Shown here piece after piece: positions 22,477-33,976 of a DNA stretch of 64,000 bases (its first letter is position 1; the number at the start of each line of letters is the position of its first letter). Made by a program: the position numbers and the translations under genes. Source of the DNA: Sugiyamaella lignohabitans (taxonomy: Eukaryota; Ascomycota; Dipodascomycetes; Dipodascales; Trichomonascaceae); assembly GCF_001640025.1 (NCBI RefSeq), contig NC_031674.1, forward strand, positions 4,774,001 through 4,838,000. The letters run 5' to 3'. Below the pieces are notes generated by a model. That model worked only from the letters and a program-made list of their open reading frames with translations. It was not told the origin of the DNA and did no database searches.

Positions 22477-25400
22477 TCAAGCAAATAGTCGAAGTCCTGA
22501 GGCAGGTGCTCCGATAGAGGTAAGCTGGGTAATAGAACACAACTTACCTCTTTCACTGACATGGTATTTGGCACCAGTCAAGGGGTCTCTTTCACTGGAT
22601 GTGCCTTCATAAATAGGAGTCAATGTCGATGGACAAATGTCAAAATCCGCATATTGGTCAAAGTCAATCTCATGGGCATCAAGAGGTGAAGCATCTGCCT
22701 TAGCCTTGAGAGCCTTGGCTTGAGCAATGTTCTTGGCATTCCTGGCTCTAACCCGTTCGTTCACAGATCTATCAGAATCATCGTCATCCACGCCTTCCAT
22801 GATTTTAATGTACTCGGAGGCAAAGAATGAGGCAGAAGCGAAATTCTTCTTTGAGAATGATTCTTTCATCGCAACCATGTAAGGAATATGAGCATGTCTC
22901 TTTTGAAGCTTAGGCTTAGTGAAATAAGCCACCAGTTCGAGACTTCGTTTCACATCAGTAGGAGGAAGACTTTTTCTTTTAAGCTCGATTGAAAAAGCAA
23001 GAATATAATTCTTGCAAATTTCAATAAGCTTTTGGCACTCTTTAGCCTCTGCCTCAGAAGGAACGGATAGCACGACAATTGTCTGAAGAATTTCCCTAAA
23101 GGTCTCAATTGCGAGTTGAAGCTGGTTACCACTAGCCACCAACTTATATGCTTCTTGTAGAGTTTCTCCTAAACTCTCATAACCATGAACAAAGGGAAGA
23201 ACCTTCTCATCGGGTCTACGAGCATAGAATGTCAGTGGGGGAAGGCCATCGTTTGCAGGCAAATACAATTTCGAGCCGCGATATACTTCCAAAAACCTCT
23301 TTTTCAAAGGAGCAAAATTGACAATACCAACTTGGCGGTTGAGAAGCTGAGCAGCAGTTTCAAATGAACCAGCGGCCACATGGTCGGCAGCCACTGGAGA
23401 ATTTCGCAACCACAATTCTGTTTCAGACGAACCAACAGTAATGTCAATGTTACTGTCAACCTTTTCATCAGTTTCTTCAACATCTTCAATGCCAAGATCT
23501 TCAGCACCGAGGTCCCAGCCGTCTTCATCTTGGAGTTCATCTTCATATTCATCGAAATCGCCATTGGCAGTCTCTGCATTAGTCTTCTGTTCAGGTTCAT
23601 CTTCCAAAGACAGTGCTTCAACCTTTCCGAGGAGAGCCTGTTCGAAAAACGAAAGCGAAGTCTTACGCAGTGGCCAATTGGATTTATGTGTTTCATGAGA
23701 AACGCCAGTGATAGCGTCAGACGAAGTATCAGTGATCGAGATTTTGATAGCCGACTCGTCGACACCAGACTCCTCAATAATCTCTCTAGCGACTTCAGTC
23801 AATCCACTGCTTTTAGCCAATGAATATGCTAAAGGATATAAGCCTGCGTCGCGGAGCAATTGAATTCGACTGTCAACTGAGTTGAGGAAAATACTAGTCT
23901 GGAATCGGGCAGCAGTGTCATTACGATGATCAGCAATTTGTTCCATCTTCTGTAATCTTCCAATATTACCAGTGGCAAGGTAAACAAATGACAAGCGATC
24001 GAAATCATGTTGCTTTTGGTAAATATCTTCGACAATGTCATGATTACCTTGTGCAAGTGCTTCCTCACCAAGGATCTTCCAGGCGGCAGGCTTACCCAGC
24101 TCTTTTGCTTGTTCAAAAGCCTCCTTCAAGTCACCACATTCAATAGCCAAATCGAACTTTGTCTGCGCATCCTGAACAAATTGTAAAGCAATTTCCGGAT
24201 ATCCCTTTTTCTGCAAATAAGCAATGATACTTTGACCAACAAGCTGGGATGATTTGATAAGACGGAGGACTTCATGGAAATTCTTGCTTACAAGAGCCTT
24301 CTTAAATCGGTATTCAGTAGGATCAATTTTCAAAACCTTGATAGAACCACCACGAGCAAGACAATATACAGAGTTCCCTTTGACCTTGGCCATGTAAAGC
24401 GTGTTTTGAAGAGTCCTTAAAATACCATTGTCCCCGTTCAATAAACTATACTTCAAATGGTTCAAAGTTGAATAAATTAGAACTCCAGTATCATCCCAAG
24501 TAGCACTCTTGATACGAATAGTTTCGTGAAGCGACGAGACAGTCTCTAGGTTTTTAGTGGTAATTGTAATTGTGTGCTTGCCCAACAAGGCCAAATGCTG
24601 ACCATCATTCGACCATACAGCATATTTGATGTTTGAAACAGGGATTTCAGAAATAGTCTTCTTCTGTTGAACGTCAAACAAAACTACAGAAGCAGCACCT
24701 AAAACAAGCAACAGACCAGGACCTCCATATACAATATCTTTAACATTGCTGATAGGACATTGTACACTCTTGGTAATAGAGTTACCCAAATCACGTATCT
24801 CAATAGTTTGACTCGATTTCAACAAAACGGCAAATCTATTACGAGAAATGAATACAGCCTGGTCACCAGATCCACGACTAGTCTCAGATGGTTCAATAGC
24901 TCCCGAAGCATCCTTAGGCAAACTAATAAGCTCAAAGATATTTTGGTTGTCGGCAGATTTGGTGGTGACTAAGATCTGTCTTTCAGCAGGGTTATATGAC
25001 AAGTTTCTGAAAGGAACCCATTGACTGCCAATCTTTTTTAAAGATAGCAATGGCAAACTCTCATTATTGCTATTGATGTCGAAAAATTTAACCTGCTTCT
25101 CTCTATTGATATAGTAGATGCTGTTTTGGTAGACCGTACTTGCAGGGCGCTCTCTTTCAAGCTTGAAAACCATGACACCGCTATCATGAGCGGCAGCAAA
25201 AAGATTAATTGACTCGTGGGCTGCAATATACCAAAATTTATCGCCCTCCCTCTTGAACTGTTGCACAGGAGTTCGCTTGTTCAAGTCCCAAGTACGAATT
25301 GTCTTGTCTTCACTGACAGAAATAATCAAATCTTGGAATGGATGGAAAATACAACACATGATATTACTCAAATGGCCACGACAAGTATCCAATTCCCAGG

Positions 25401-26434
25401 CTTTGGTTTCACTCATTCTCCAAATTTTGAGGACTCTGTCATCACCACCAGACACGATTAATGGCAAAGTAGGGTGGAAAGATGCCCAATTAACACCTCG
25501 ATCATGACCTTCTAATACATACTTGACAATCGCATCAGTATTTCCGAAAATGTCTTGTGGTGGGCCATTGGCTCTAGCAAGTTGATCCTCAAAAGCGTTG
25601 GTAGTATTCAAAGCGCCACTAGGAGCGGAGTGACGTTTTCGCAACCCAGAAATATCCCAAACACGGACGGTTTGATCGAGGGATGCGGAAACGATCAAAT
25701 CTTCCTTGGGGTGGAACTGAGCGCTCATAACATAGTGGTTATGACCTGTCAAGCACGCAATCTCCTGACGATTTTGCCAGTTCCAAATACGGATAGTTTG
25801 GTCATCTGAACAAGAGATGATCCAAGGCAAATCATTGTGAAAGAACACTGTTCTCACGTAGTCCAAATGGCCAGTCAAAGTGAAGAGGCGTTTTCTGGTT
25901 TGCAAACTCCAGACATTGATAGTATAATCGTCACCACAAGACGCAAATAGGGGTTGGGTTTTATGGAAATCAACGCCTCGAACTGGTCCCTCATGGCCTT
26001 CAAATCTGTCTATGATGGTTCCCATGCGGTAATCCCATAGCTGAATCGTAGAGGAATGCAGTGATACCAAGATCCAAGGTCTAACATTGAGTTAGTATTC
26101 TACCTAACTAAGTCATTCATTTAGAATTGAATAACTGGCCGCAATATTTTGCAATTGAGTTCTAGAGGACCAGTCATTTCAAATTAAACCACCGCTTTTC
26201 AAACTTAAGCGAACAAGCAATCGAACCCTCCTAAGCATTTCAATATGATAATTGACATATGAACAAAAGTGTGTACTTACCTCTTAGGATGAAAGGCAAC
26301 TGCCTTGGCCCTAGACGATTTCGACTCAAACTAGACATAGTTAGATCATTGCTGCCCATTTATTGGTGATTGTACTCTGAATGTCAACCTGAGCACTTTT
26401 CGTGGTTTCGTCTTACCTTTGTTAACATCTGCAT
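22477..26434 (-). CDS. COP1: Coatomer alpha subunit, alpha-COP (3 exons)
   Basis: 1223-residue alpha-COP of the COPI coat (yeast 1201, human 1224), for Golgi-to-ER retrieval. Exons on the minus strand: 26434-26417 (MQMLTK), 26330-26281 and 26080-22477. Introns are 26331-26416 (86 nt, GTAAGA donor) and 26081-26280 (200 nt, TACTAAC branch). Splicing restores the conserved start MQMLTKFESKSSRAKAVAFHP continuing into PWILVSLHSSTIQLWDYRMGT. Next comes a WD40 propeller that recognises dilysine cargo (GPVRGVDFH, DDYTINVWSLQ, ISCSDDQTIRIWNW), a second propeller, an alpha-solenoid, and the C-terminal coatomer domain that binds epsilon-COP. An acidic linker precedes the C-terminal domain. Finding the two short first exons moves the start about 360 bp upstream of the long open frame. 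Confidence 0.95.
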
Positions 26435-26924
26435 TTTTACACGCGTTCTATTGTCAACTCCCTCACACAATCAGACAATTCGTTCAATTGCAACCAAACA
26501 AGAATCGCAACGCGTTCACTTGTCCAGTATTCAAATGAAAGAGTGCTGGTGTCTGAACCTTTCGCTGCAAGCGTTAATCTCGACTCGTGCGACGTGGACT
26601 TACCAAATCGTGCGGCGCTACCCATCAATGTATCCTTACCCAGGAAGCTATTTGCCAGTTTATAATCTATCTATCAAGGATTGCACTTTTAATAATTTCA
26701 AAACGTATAGGATAATAGCCAGCACCAATAATGAACAATTGCCAGACTTGAAACTTATTTATAGGAGATAGGAGATGACATAAATTGATACTTGGCATGA
26801 TAAAGCTAATTGACAAATGACAGACTGGAATATGCACGTGATATTAATGCATACGCGATGGGGGATTTGTTTACATTCTGTAGGTGCGCGATCTGTGAAC
26901 TGACAAGCGACCACTGGAGCAATT
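26435..26924. other. Divergent intergenic region, COP1 / coiled-coil gene
   Basis: 490 bp between two divergent starts. It contains a CACGTG palindrome at 26835-26840 and no supportable coding frame. Confidence 0.5.
26835..26840. promoter_or_regulatory. CACGTG palindrome (Cbf1/Pho4-type E-box)
   Basis: GCACGTGAT context, 85 bp before the ATG of the coiled-coil gene at 26925. One of four intergenic CACGTG motifs found 69-103 bp from a start codon in this window. Confidence 0.35.
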
Positions 26925-28628
26925 ATGAACACTAAACACTCGCTGGTTTCCATTTTAGACCCAGATACTAATAATAGTTATAAATATGACTACAAAGTTA
27001 ATTCGGACTCAGATCTTGACGATTTTGGAAACGGGTTTCAACCTTTGAATATTGAGCACAGGAAAGCTCTTCTGGAGTATATGCAAATGAATGGACCCAA
27101 GGAACAGACTAAACCTCAACAACATGAAAGAAACAACTCAATAGAAGAGAAACCCCGAAAGCAACCTTCCAAAGGCAATGAAATAATGAGCGGAGGCAGT
27201 TTTATTATATCAGATTATACCCCAATTTCTCAATCGACGCCATATAACGACAACCAAATATCAGGTAGCACATTAGGTGACCCGGATCAAGAAAAGGGAA
27301 AAGCATCGTTGAATGGAGAGGAAAAAGAAGCAGATAATGCTCAAATTGAAAGAACCACTGATGTTGGGAAAAGATATGCTGAAGAAAGAGAAGGTCCTCC
27401 TCATCCCAAGAATAAAGAACAACACGAAGACGAGAATCGGACGGACAAGACCAATGGTTCTACTTTCACCAAGAGAGAAACTGAGTACAGAAATGCGGTA
27501 AATATGACCCCAATTTCAAAAATAGGTACTTTCAGACGAGATGGAATCGTAAGAACTAGCGGGCGTGCATCAGTTCGGTCCTTCATGGGGTCCAATGGAA
27601 AAGATACGCTTCGGCCCAGTTCTAGCCCAGCAGAATTTCCTGTAGAGACAGATTTAAGAAAAAGCTTTACAGAAAGACCAGGTCAATCCAGTGACTTATC
27701 TGAGACTGTCCTTTCTGAAGGGGAGGTTCATAATGCTGGAAACGCTGAGGTAGCTGATGCATCCATGCTTCATGGATTTTTAGCCTTCATTAGGTCTCAC
27801 CCCCATGGTGAAGAGTTGTTCCAACAATTCGAGGGGCAGTGGAAGTCAGCAGATGACCACACCCATTTACGAACCGCACTCCCTGTTGATGTAACTGAAG
27901 AAGTTCAACAGAGCCAAGAAACCCCACAGGTTGAGCAGACACCTAATATAGAACCGAAGAGGAGGGTAGTTATTGAATCAGTGCCAGAATCCGAAACTGA
28001 GGTCCAAGTTGAACCCCAGCCTAATTCCAATCAAGATGAAAGGTATAAAGTTGACCATGAACATGCACATGCACATGCACAATCTGTCGATGGTGAAGCT
28101 AGGAAATCTATGAATATACCGCTTCAAATATCTCATTCTGATCGCTCCTCATCAGCGAGTAACGATGTTCATCAAAAACTTGAAGATTTACTGCGTAGAT
28201 ACAACTCAACGCATGAGGAAAATATTCGCCTGCTTAACGAGAATCGACAGTTGAAAGACGAGTTCTCAAAACTACAGTCCCAGTGTTCACAATTGCTTGG
28301 TCGCTCCGAACCGATAAACTCTCACTCGTTTATAAAGGAAAAGTTATATAACCGCCTTGAACTGAACGAAGTCGATTCGATGTCATTGATTGATGCGCAA
28401 AACATGATTAAGAATATCGCACTTATATTTGACATGCCTGTTAGCCGTTTTTCCAAATGGCTCCCGATGATAGCGAAACTGCTTGGTGAAGACGATGTAT
28501 ACCTCAATTTTACCCAGGAAGTTCACCGAATAATTTATAGTGGCCAAGAGCTCAGGAAAAGGAAGAATCAAAAGTGTCTTCAAGAGATGCTTTTAATTTT
28601 AAACCGCAATCGAAGCACTTTTTCCTGA
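26925..28628 (+). CDS. Unrecognised protein with acidic/low-complexity N-half and C-terminal coiled coil
   Basis: 567 residues. I do not recognise the family. A short N-terminal block (LVSILDPDTNNSYKYDYKVN and a nearby LNIEHRKALLEYMQ) looks more ordered than what follows. Residues about 55-400 are polar and low complexity, rich in E, K, S, T and Q, with a His-Ala run (HEHAHAHAQ) encoded by an ACATGC hexamer repeat at 28061-28081. About residues 410-455 form a predicted coiled coil (HQKLEDLLRRYNSTHEENIR, then NENRQLKDEFSKLQSQCSQL). The last 110 residues are compact and helical (LELNEVDSMSLIDAQNMIKN, then PVSRFSKWLPMIAKLL). The architecture resembles a scaffold or spindle-pole/cytoskeletal adaptor, but that is a guess. 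The ATG at 26925 is the first in frame. The gene converges with SQS1 at a short 80-bp gap. Confidence 0.7.
   Translation: MNTKHSLVSILDPDTNNSYKYDYKVNSDSDLDDFGNGFQPLNIEHRKALLEYMQMNGPKEQTKPQQHERNNSIEEKPRKQPSKGNEIMSGGSFIISDYTPISQSTPYNDNQISGSTLGDPDQEKGKASLNGEEKEADNAQIERTTDVGKRYAEEREGPPHPKNKEQHEDENRTDKTNGSTFTKRETEYRNAVNMTPISKIGTFRRDGIVRTSGRASVRSFMGSNGKDTLRPSSSPAEFPVETDLRKSFTERPGQSSDLSETVLSEGEVHNAGNAEVADASMLHGFLAFIRSHPHGEELFQQFEGQWKSADDHTHLRTALPVDVTEEVQQSQETPQVEQTPNIEPKRRVVIESVPESETEVQVEPQPNSNQDERYKVDHEHAHAHAQSVDGEARKSMNIPLQISHSDRSSSASNDVHQKLEDLLRRYNSTHEENIRLLNENRQLKDEFSKLQSQCSQLLGRSEPINSHSFIKEKLYNRLELNEVDSMSLIDAQNMIKNIALIFDMPVSRFSKWLPMIAKLLGEDDVYLNFTQEVHRIIYSGQELRKRKNQKCLQEMLLILNRNRSTFS
28061..28081 (+). 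repeat. ACATGC hexamer repeat inside the coiled-coil gene
   Basis: About 3.5 copies of ACATGC in frame, encoding alternating His-Ala. It is a candidate length-variable site. Confidence 0.6.
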
Positions 28629-28709
28629 ATACCTAATTGATCAGCTAGCTCTATATCTTAATGAATGATGAAAAATTTTAATAAATAAATAACATATACA
28701 CTATTTGCT

Positions 28710-31088
28710 CTAAATATCCATACCAATGCCCCACTTCGTTTTCTTGACCTTGGCAGCTATAGGCTCGATTATACCAACCGATCGGGTACCCAATCCCATA
28801 CCTACCTTCCAACCCATCTTTTCGAGCATTTGTCTTCCAATATTATCTGCTCCTAGTTCATCAGCGGTAGCTCCAACAACATCACCTTCCTTATGATGGA
28901 CAATTCCACCGCCACCACTAGATTTTTGAAGTTTCATTTCTGCTGGCCTCTTCCTTCTGACACTCTCACGCTTAGTATCAGTGCGAGGAAACACTTTTCT
29001 TCTGTTCAAGTATCTGTTAACCTTTGGCTCATCAAAGTCACCAAAAGAGCTAGAAGTTTTCGTGGCAATTATCACCTTATTTAAACCATCTCCCCGACAT
29101 TGTGATTTCAAATAATATGCTTGACACAGCTTCTCAATAATGTAACGTGCATTGTAATCCACTGGTGGGAACTGCAAGGTTGTTGTTGATTCATTGTGGA
29201 TAAAATTCTCAATCTCTTGAACGACATCATCCACAGTAATTTTATCAAGATACCTATACTTCAAATGGGTCACATCTTTAGCTGACTTCTTAGGCTTTTT
29301 CAACAGACCTGCTTTTCTCAACTCCTCGCGTTGCTGCTTTCGAATTCTTTTAGCTTCACGAGACTTCACCCATTGCTTCTCTAGATACTCTCTGATTTCA
29401 TCATCAGACACTTCGAACTTGGGTACTTTTCCTTTTTTGACCCTTTTCGGAGCCTCCAGGACACTTTCAGAAAAAGATTCAAGAATTGCATCTTTATTTT
29501 TCTTCTTACGAGCCGATACATCATTATCTTCTTGTACCAGTTGACGGATAATGGCATCCAATTCATCGCCACTAGAAGCAAAGGCATCCATTCCTTGGGT
29601 ATCTTCGAAATATAGTTCCTGCCTATTGTCCTCCGCCTCTTCATCGTCAGACATACTGGCACCGAGACTCCTTATTTTCTTGGCAATCTTTTCATTAGTA
29701 TATCCATGATCTTGATACAACTCATAGAACTCATCCTCATCAATTTTGTTAGATTCCCTGATGAGCGCATACTCATCTGACCACTGAACAACAAATTCTT
29801 TCCCATTGGCCCCATATTGCGTACTGATAATCTTTACAACCGGGCCATCTGGTAATGGCTCAGTATCAGAATCATCAAGAGGGAAACCGGAAACACCTTC
29901 TCGGAGGTCCTCAGGATCATAATCGCTTTCATCATCTCCATCATTGTCTTCAATATAGTCATCCTCTTCATCATCATCATCATCATCATCATACGTATCG
30001 TATAAATCGCTGCCGTAATCATTATTAGATGAACTATCTGCATATTGTGATAGCTCATCGTATTCATCGTCTATTGAGTCGCCAACTTCAAGGTCACGTA
30101 GAGCTAGCCTCCGAAGTCCAATAAGCTGTTCATATTCCAAGTCACTAGAATGGTTGGACATATCTTCGTCATCATCCTCTTCACTGGTTGACTGAGCTTC
30201 ATCTTCGTCCTCGTCGTCGGCTGTTCCTGCGGTACCTATTGAGTACTCCTGGTGGTCTACATCGACTGGTAGATCATTAGCCCTATGAGATAGTTTAGTA
30301 GAATTGAACACTTTACTTTGTTGCAAAGTATTTTTGGTCGACCCCAATCTTGTCTCATAACTCAGCGGAGCAAACGAGCCTGGTCGAGGCGAACTTTGTA
30401 AAACCGACCCTGAGGAAGCAGTTTCGCTCCTTTCATCATCGCCTTGCCCTTCTGCAACAATATTATCGTCCGAGTGAGATAGTTCATCCTTGTCAGAGGT
30501 AATAAGAATGCTTGATTCAGCGAAAATCTTGTTACCTCTTGGGGATTCATTTTCAATTTGTTTGGAGATTTCTGCTTGACTCGTTTCATTTGGATGACTA
30601 GCTTCGAGATACAGATTGGAATCATCGACTAGGACAGCATCAATTTCCACTTCTTGTTCAATTTCGATATCCATGTCCATATTCAACAAACTCGGCTCTG
30701 GCTGCCGCATTATTTTATTAACATTGTCCCATTCCATTTTAGATGGATCATATACTTCAGACGATTTGATAAATACCATAGGCATCAATCTTAATTTTCC
30801 TCTCGAGTGCTCTCTATGTTCTGACGTAAGCCAAGCTTCTCGTTTCATTGACATTTTGTGATGGTGGCGATGATGATGGTTATGGTTACCAGAAATTGGA
30901 TTCACATCATCTGTATCATCCTTTCTACGACCTGGAATTCGATTGTCGGAGCTGTTGCGACCAGCGCCGCTACTTTTTCCTTGTCCGCCTTTTTTCCTAT
31001 TGCTTTTTGTACTTCCATTGGCGCTGCCTCCTTTGGATCCTCCATTCCGACCTCCTTTCTTGCCCTTTGGCTTATGCTTTTTGGCCAT
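28710..31088 (-). CDS. SQS1: R3H and G-patch protein, Prp43 activator Sqs1-like
   Basis: 792 residues (yeast Sqs1 767). In yeast Sqs1/Pfa1 stimulates the DEAH helicase Prp43 in ribosome biogenesis and splicing. The N-terminus starting MAKKHKPKGKKGG is a K/G/S-rich basic tail (about 1-60), followed by His repeats. A conserved block KREAWLTSEHREHSRGKLRL precedes FIKSSEVYDPSKMEWD. The long middle region is extremely acidic, including a poly-Asp run from a TCA-trinucleotide tract at 29968-29993. An R3H domain follows at about residues 625-690 (IENFIHNESTTTLQFPPVD), then a C-terminal G-patch with GRQMLEKMGWKVGMGLGTR. The ATG at 31088 is unambiguous. A CACGTG lies 71 bp upstream of the start. Confidence 0.9.
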   Translation of the reverse strand: MAKKHKPKGKKGGRNGGSKGGSANGSTKSNRKKGGQGKSSGAGRNSSDNRIPGRRKDDTDDVNPISGNHNHHHRHHHKMSMKREAWLTSEHREHSRGKLRLMPMVFIKSSEVYDPSKMEWDNVNKIMRQPEPSLLNMDMDIEIEQEVEIDAVLVDDSNLYLEASHPNETSQAEISKQIENESPRGNKIFAESSILITSDKDELSHSDDNIVAEGQGDDERSETASSGSVLQSSPRPGSFAPLSYETRLGSTKNTLQQSKVFNSTKLSHRANDLPVDVDHQEYSIGTAGTADDEDEDEAQSTSEEDDDEDMSNHSSDLEYEQLIGLRRLALRDLEVGDSIDDEYDELSQYADSSSNNDYGSDLYDTYDDDDDDDEEDDYIEDNDGDDESDYDPEDLREGVSGFPLDDSDTEPLPDGPVVKIISTQYGANGKEFVVQWSDEYALIRESNKIDEDEFYELYQDHGYTNEKIAKKIRSLGASMSDDEEAEDNRQELYFEDTQGMDAFASSGDELDAIIRQLVQEDNDVSARKKKNKDAILESFSESVLEAPKRVKKGKVPKFEVSDDEIREYLEKQWVKSREAKRIRKQQREELRKAGLLKKPKKSAKDVTHLKYRYLDKITVDDVVQEIENFIHNESTTTLQFPPVDYNARYIIEKLCQAYYLKSQCRGDGLNKVIIATKTSSSFGDFDEPKVNRYLNRRKVFPRTDTKRESVRRKRPAEMKLQKSSGGGGIVHHKEGDVVGATADELGADNIGRQMLEKMGWKVGMGLGTRSVGIIEPIAAKVKKTKWGIGMDI

Positions 31089-31158
31089 TGTTGCTTTCTA
31101 TAACGACCTGGTCTGTTATCAAATTAATCTTACATCCTACAATCAACCTCAATCTATC

Positions 31159-31164
31159 ACGTGC
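31159..31164. promoter_or_regulatory. CACGTG palindrome upstream of SQS1
   Basis: ATCACGTG context, 71 bp from the SQS1 start on the minus strand; a Cbf1-type half-context (RTCACGTG) is seen. Confidence 0.35.
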
Positions 31165-31623
31165 TCTGTATACAGACAAACCTAACCACTAGCTATTTGC
31201 GCTCTAATATCCCTTTTCGACGTTCACAACAGAAGTACATCCATCAGATATAACTATTCGACATACACGTAAACGATTCACAATTAACAATTAATTGAAC
31301 CTGAATATCATTGTTGATTGAATATACACTTGTAACTATATTACAGAACTCTCTTTGTAGTCACATTTCCACTGTCATACGACCTCGTCTGATAGTGCAA
31401 AAATGTCGACAAAGAGTAGCTTCTTCATACTTTGGTGACCCAAGAGGGTCGAAATCAAAAATTATGAGACCCGTACCACCCGAAGATGGCAGGTAAATAG
31501 CCGTTCTGCCGTGTGCAATGCAGACGAAACTACCCAGTCGCTAAGAATTTTTGAGCTCCAGCAACGTCTCTAGGTAAGTATGAAGAAGAAAAAAAGAAGA
31601 AAAAGATTTTCAATCTTTGGGGG

Positions 31624-31806
31624 TCTTGGGCCCTTTATATAGTAGTTGGGACCTTTGGGCAAGGGTGTGTTGACATTGTGCATGGTAGGGTACAGAAGTC
31701 TCGTCACCAAGTATTTCGCGTCGTGTATTCGTCCGTGTGCCCTGACTGATACGCATTTGGGGATCGAGATATCCAGCCGTGTAAACAAAACATGCAGGGC
31801 CCAAGA
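31624..31806. repeat. 11-bp inverted repeat TCTTGGGCCCT / AGGGCCCAAGA
   Basis: Perfect inverted copies at 31624-31634 and 31796-31806, separated by 161 bp of intergenic DNA. A further GAGGGCCCTGACT lies at about 31823, and CCCTGACT occurs again near 31739. No open frame or transposon ends are seen, so this may be a transcript hairpin or paired binding sites. Confidence 0.45.
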
Positions 31807-31882
31807 GAAAGAACGTTCATCAGAGGGCCCTGACTATTACTTATTCGAGGCTAATTGTTATACACTATAAGTCATTAATAAA

Positions 31883-33976
31883 TTATAGATCTGAGCTCTT
31901 TAATGCTTGACCCAGATCATCATTTGCCATTGTGGCTGAGTTCATCTCCTCCCACTCCTCGTCAGGACCGCTGTAGCTAAGATTCCTACTGATTTTCACA
32001 AGCGGTCCATCATCTTCGAAACAACTGGGGTGGTGAGATTCGCCAGAAACCAACACTGGCGTGCCATATGATGAGTCCCTGTTTCCATCATTGGAGCCTG
32101 TATCTTCGGTATCTGAGACCACTGTGCTCTCATGATGCGAAGTCAAAGCTGAAACGTACTCGTTAGGATCCTCAATGTCATCTATACAATCATTAAAATT
32201 CAAATCCATGTCAACTCGCTTGTCTGTTTCAGTCATTGAATCAATCATTACAGGAGCATCATCATCGACCTCAACTTGGCGCTTAGCGTCTCCAAACTGG
32301 TCTTCGTCTAGTTCATCCACTTCCTCGCCATGCTTGTGGGCATCACATTTGCTACCCTGTGGGGCTCGATCATTGTTGCTTTCTTCTGTTCCTTCGTCCT
32401 CGTGTTCATACTCATTCACATCATCATCATCATCATCATCTAACGCAACCATAGTATCATTATCTTCAAGTTCATCTTCCAGGCCAACATCTATGAATTC
32501 GCCATCTCCTTCATCGTCATTTCCAACTGATAGTGAAGTTCTCCGAAACATTAACGATTCATTGGCCGATATATTGATAATCTTGCTACAGTCCGATTCC
32601 CTGATGAAACTCTTCCAGTTCACCCAATCTTCTTCGTCACGAATCAAAAATCCCACCAACATACTAGGATCCATTTCCTTCAAGTGTAGTTGTCTGATTC
32701 GTCTCGAATGTAAGCTTTGATACGATTCCGGATCTAGGTTCCCATCCTCTGCAAGCTTTAAGCTTCCTTGAGCCTTGTGGGGATCCAAGTAGAATAAATT
32801 GTCGCCTTGGTATGCAAAAAAGTAATGAGAGGCTGAAGGTCGGCCACCAGCAATGCCGACAGCCTGTTTACATTTCAAAAACCCACGAACTGAGTCCCAG
32901 TATACCGGGTTCACATTTTCAATTCCAGCTCGAATGCCAAGTAAAATCAGGGTTGGTTTGAGCCCATCTGCTTCTTGAGCTGTCCTCAAAAAGCTATCTT
33001 CGTATATATCAGAGCCATTATTTGAGTATACCCTCAGCTTATCATTTGCAAATCTCTGGCATAGAGATCTATATTGTTAGTCATAATTCTGCACAGTATC
33101 AGCCTCCTGTCTTGACTAACCGAAAGGGCAATATACTTACTTTATACTGCTAGCTGCCGCTGAAGGTCCAAACCATTCGCCAGGTTTTTTCCCGCAAAAG
33201 TCCTCCCCATGACGAACAAAATTGTGAATTGAAAATGGCGCTTGCGGATCATCCCGAAACAACTGGGCAATCTGCAATTCTAGATGATCTGGCTGATCTG
33301 GTGATACTCTCCACTCACGACCCAATTCAAGTAATGCAAGTGCGTTGGCTAATAGAGACTGGCCTGTCCGGATCATACAACCCCACCCTACGTCCGATGT
33401 AAAGCCATTTATATCAATGCCACCACCGCGGAGAATGCCAGTTAATCGCACTGCCGATGGTCCATCCTTGGATTTTGGTATCAAAGGGAAGCCCGTGCGA
33501 TATGTAAGCCATAATTTAGAACCCACGTCGGCAAGAAATTCTGGGGGCCACTCTGCTGATGGGGCGGAGACAGTTGCCGAATTTATTGGAGCTGAAGACA
33601 GTTGCGACTCGGCTGCAGTCGCACCAGTTGCACCCGAATTGGAAAATGTCGCACCAGCCATCGTCACTGCCCTAAGCATAGACGGGAAACTTAATCCTTT
33701 CGTCTGCTTGTCCTTTTCTTCCAGCGAAGTATGTTGATTGTGCGATGTACCTGTTTCTGTCGGCTTGACCGCAAGCCCATGCTCCAGGTCAGCGACTCCT
33801 TCCTCTCTAAGTCCATCTTCAGATATATTTATGGTCTCCGTTAGATCATCAGAACTTTTCCTACTAGGCTCGTATGATACTCCTAAGCAAACAATTTCAT
33901 TAACCAGATCGGAGTTGGTGGGTTCTGTGTCCCAGAGATACTCAAATACTCTTCTTACACCTGAATTATGAGACAT
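31883..33976 (-). CDS. ATG4: Atg4 autophagy cysteine protease (2 exons)
   Basis: Processes and deconjugates Atg8. Exon 1 is 33976-33141 and exon 2 33068-31883, with a 72-nt intron (33069-33140; GTAAGT, ACTAAC, AATATAG). Splicing joins SAAASSIK to SLCQRFANDKLRV, and YEDSFLRTAQEADGL follows. The protein is 673 residues, much longer than yeast Atg4 (494). The catalytic cysteine is C200 in GWGCMIRTGQ; the Asp/His pair is D374 and H376 in YLDPHKAQ, so the triad is complete. The extra length comes from an N-terminal Ser/Ala/Thr insert before PPEFLADVG and an acidic C-terminal extension of roughly 230 residues with a poly-Asp run. The start is the ATG at 33976 (MSHNSGVRRVFEYLWD); the frame upstream of it opens only with TTG. 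Confidence 0.93.

Larger units (their letters stand above)
31089..31882. other. Intergenic region, SQS1 promoter / ATG4 3' end
   Basis: 794 bp. SQS1 and ATG4 are tandem on the minus strand, so this holds the SQS1 promoter and the ATG4 3' region. It contains a CACGTG at 31159-31164 and an 11-bp inverted repeat (31624-31634 with 31796-31806). Open frames inside are short and unrecognised. Confidence 0.5.

Noticed and set aside
30858..31192. Hydrophobic plus-strand frames over the SQS1 start
   Set aside because: Antisense shadow of the Lys/Gly-rich SQS1 N-terminus.
32175..32720. 181-codon Ser-rich plus-strand frame
   Set aside because: Antisense shadow of the acidic ATG4 tail; Asp/Glu codons read backwards give Ser/Leu runs.
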